This document shows positions 62,979 to 64,000 of a stretch of DNA of 64,000 nt, one piece after another. This DNA comes from Polyangiaceae bacterium (lineage in GTDB: Bacteria > Myxococcota_A > Polyangia > Polyangiales > Polyangiaceae), in contig JADJXL010000025.1 in NCBI GenBank assembly GCA_016715885.1, positions 124,001-188,000 on the forward strand, written 5' to 3'. The stretch's first letter is position 1. Each line of letters opens with the position of its first letter. Position numbers and translations under genes: made by a program. The notes under the pieces are model-generated. The model was given only the letters and a program-made list of their open reading frames with translations, was not told where the DNA came from and searched no databases.

Positions 62979-64000
62979 TCAACCACCGTCTTTGCCAGCG
63001 TTGAGCATTTCCTGCAGCAGGTCGTCCATGTCGTCGCCGCTCTTTGCGCCTTCGCCAGCGTCGGGAGCACCTGCATCGGCGGCATCGGATCCGCCCCCCA
63101 TCATTTCCCTCATGAGAGCATCTTCGTCGAACGCGTCCGAGTCCGCCGTGCCCGCGTCTGCACCGGAATCCGATGCCGGGATGACGTCTCCCGTGGGTTT
63201 GTCCGCGGCTGGTTTGTCCTCGACCGTGGCAACGCCCTGCCCGTCTTTACCCCATCGTGCGATGTCCGCTTGCGAGCACGGCTTGAGGTTGTTCGTGTCC
63301 TCTTGCACGCATTCGAGCAGCCACGCTTCGCGTGGTGGCAAGCCATCTTTTTCCGCTCGAGCACGCGCGCGGGCGATGTCGGATCGGATCGTGAACTCGC
63401 TGATCGATGGGAACACGATGATGGCGACGAGACCTATCGCGAGCAGCGCGACGAAGGGCAGAACGACGCGATAAACGCCGACGATGGGTTTGGAGAACCG
63501 GAAGCTCGAGATGAACAGGTTCAAGCCGACGGGCGGCGTGACGTAGGCGATCTCGAGGTTCAACAGGAACATGACGGCGAGGTGGAACGGGTTGATCTGG
63601 AACGTTGCTGCGAGCGGAATGAGCAGAGGCAACGCGACCAAGAGCGCGCTGAACGCGTCCATCAACATGCCGAGGATGAACAAGAAGACGTTCAGCACGA
63701 TGATGAACTGCCATGCAGCGTTCATCCCACGCTCGATGAACCACTGAAGGATCGCCTGCGGGATCTGATCCTGAATGATGTAGTTCGTCATGGCCGTCGC
63801 CATGGCGAGGATGAGGATGATCGCGCCGGACAGCGTCATCGCATCCTTGGCGACCTTGACGACTTTGCGGAAGTTCAGGTCCTTGTAGATGAAGACTTCG
63901 ACGATGAGCGTATAGATCGCAGCCGCCGCCGCGCTCTCGTCGAGCTCCATGAGGCCGCTGCCGAGACCGATACCGACGAGCAGCGGCGTGAAGAGCTCCC
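62979..64000 (-). CDS. TRAP transporter DctM permease with an acidic C-terminal tail (5' end outside window)
   Basis: The frame stays open to the right edge of the window, so only the C-terminal ~340 residues are visible. They include the last membrane helices of a DctM large permease: 'LSGAIILILAMATAMTNYII', 'FIIVLNVFLFILGMLMDAFS', 'AVMFLLNLEIAYVTPPVGLN' (the conserved N-L-E-I-x-x-x-T-P-P-V-G-x-N motif) and 'LPFVALLAIGLVAIIVF'. An atypical tail of ~140 residues follows, with two Cys ('LLECVQEDTNNLKPCSQ') and a long Asp/Ala-rich stretch ('DSGADAGTADSDAFDEDA'). TRAP permeases import organic acids with sodium or protons. The small DctQ subunit and binding protein must lie beyond the window. Confidence 0.85.
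   Translation of the reverse strand, partial: ELFTPLLVGIGLGSGLMELDESAAAAAIYTLIVEVFIYKDLNFRKVVKVAKDAMTLSGAIILILAMATAMTNYIIQDQIPQAILQWFIERGMNAAWQFIIVLNVFLFILGMLMDAFSALLVALPLLIPLAATFQINPFHLAVMFLLNLEIAYVTPPVGLNLFISSFRFSKPIVGVYRVVLPFVALLAIGLVAIIVFPSISEFTIRSDIARARARAEKDGLPPREAWLLECVQEDTNNLKPCSQADIARWGKDGQGVATVEDKPAADKPTGDVIPASDSGADAGTADSDAFDEDALMREMMGGGSDAADAGAPDAGEGAKSGDDMDDLLQEMLNAGKDGG

Overview
The window reads as chromosomal DNA of a myxobacterium, most likely from the Polyangiales/Sorangiineae side. This is inferred from Pkn2-type Ser/Thr kinases with a C-terminal membrane segment, a kinase fused to the Myxococcus paralogous domain TIGR02265/DUF2378, MYXO-CTERM-like tails, an AgmX/PglI-type domain, an Uma2 nuclease of the myxobacterial type, DUF4403 and TatT proteins, many lipoproteins, and cysteine-rich MopE/DUF4215/RCC1 surface proteins. 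GC is moderately high by eye. I saw no rRNA, tRNA, CRISPR array, integrase or complete insertion sequence.

Layout. 1-3334: the end of a beta-propeller-like protein, a terminator, then a Ser/Thr kinase coupled to a TPR/PEGA-like exported protein. 3345-21001: a surface-protein region with four genes for secreted lipoproteins. Each combines a cysteine-rich stalk (MopE/DUF4215 type in three, a nine-fold repeat plus EGF modules in the fourth) with a disulfide-rich RCC1 propeller. One gene looks like an in-frame fusion of two neighbouring paralogs. Between them lie two envelope proteins, an Uma2-type nuclease with a 24-bp coding tandem repeat, and two small membrane proteins. 21330-27420: a GFA-like protein, a GH31 protein of the sulfoquinovosidase (YihQ) lineage whose catalytic residues are changed, an ArsR-methyltransferase/ahcY operon, and a methyltransferase. 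27422-37841: a caspase-fold (clan CD) cysteine-peptidase-like protein, an AgmX-type lipoprotein, DUF4403, two large proteins of unknown function, a GNAT acetyltransferase, a lipoprotein cytochrome and a DUF4846 protein. 37847-50207: a MASE1/CHASE histidine kinase, an exported esterase with a cytochrome, a second Ser/Thr kinase followed by DUF3634, a membrane protein, an aldehyde dehydrogenase/DUF779 pair, a PAS-only protein and a di-iron ferritin-like protein. 50398-59661: the kinase-DUF2378 fusion, a chlorite-dismutase-family protein, srkA with a DEDD exonuclease, a POT transporter, a metallophosphoesterase, and a second caspase-like gene disrupted by two compensating frameshifts. 59746-64000: a bifunctional aldolase/dehydrogenase, then a TatT lipoprotein facing the 3' end of a TRAP DctM permease across a palindromic repeat.

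How the genes work together. Translational coupling is common (TTGA, ATGA and TGATG junctions at kinase/TPR, RCC1/RCC1, ArsR-MTase/ahcY, srkA/exonuclease and ALDH/DUF779). The most unusual items are the propeller lipoprotein cluster with its fusion, the GH31 protein with altered nucleophile and acid/base positions, and the pair of caspase-like paralogs. Domain calls come from reading motifs and from memory of the families. No database search was run.
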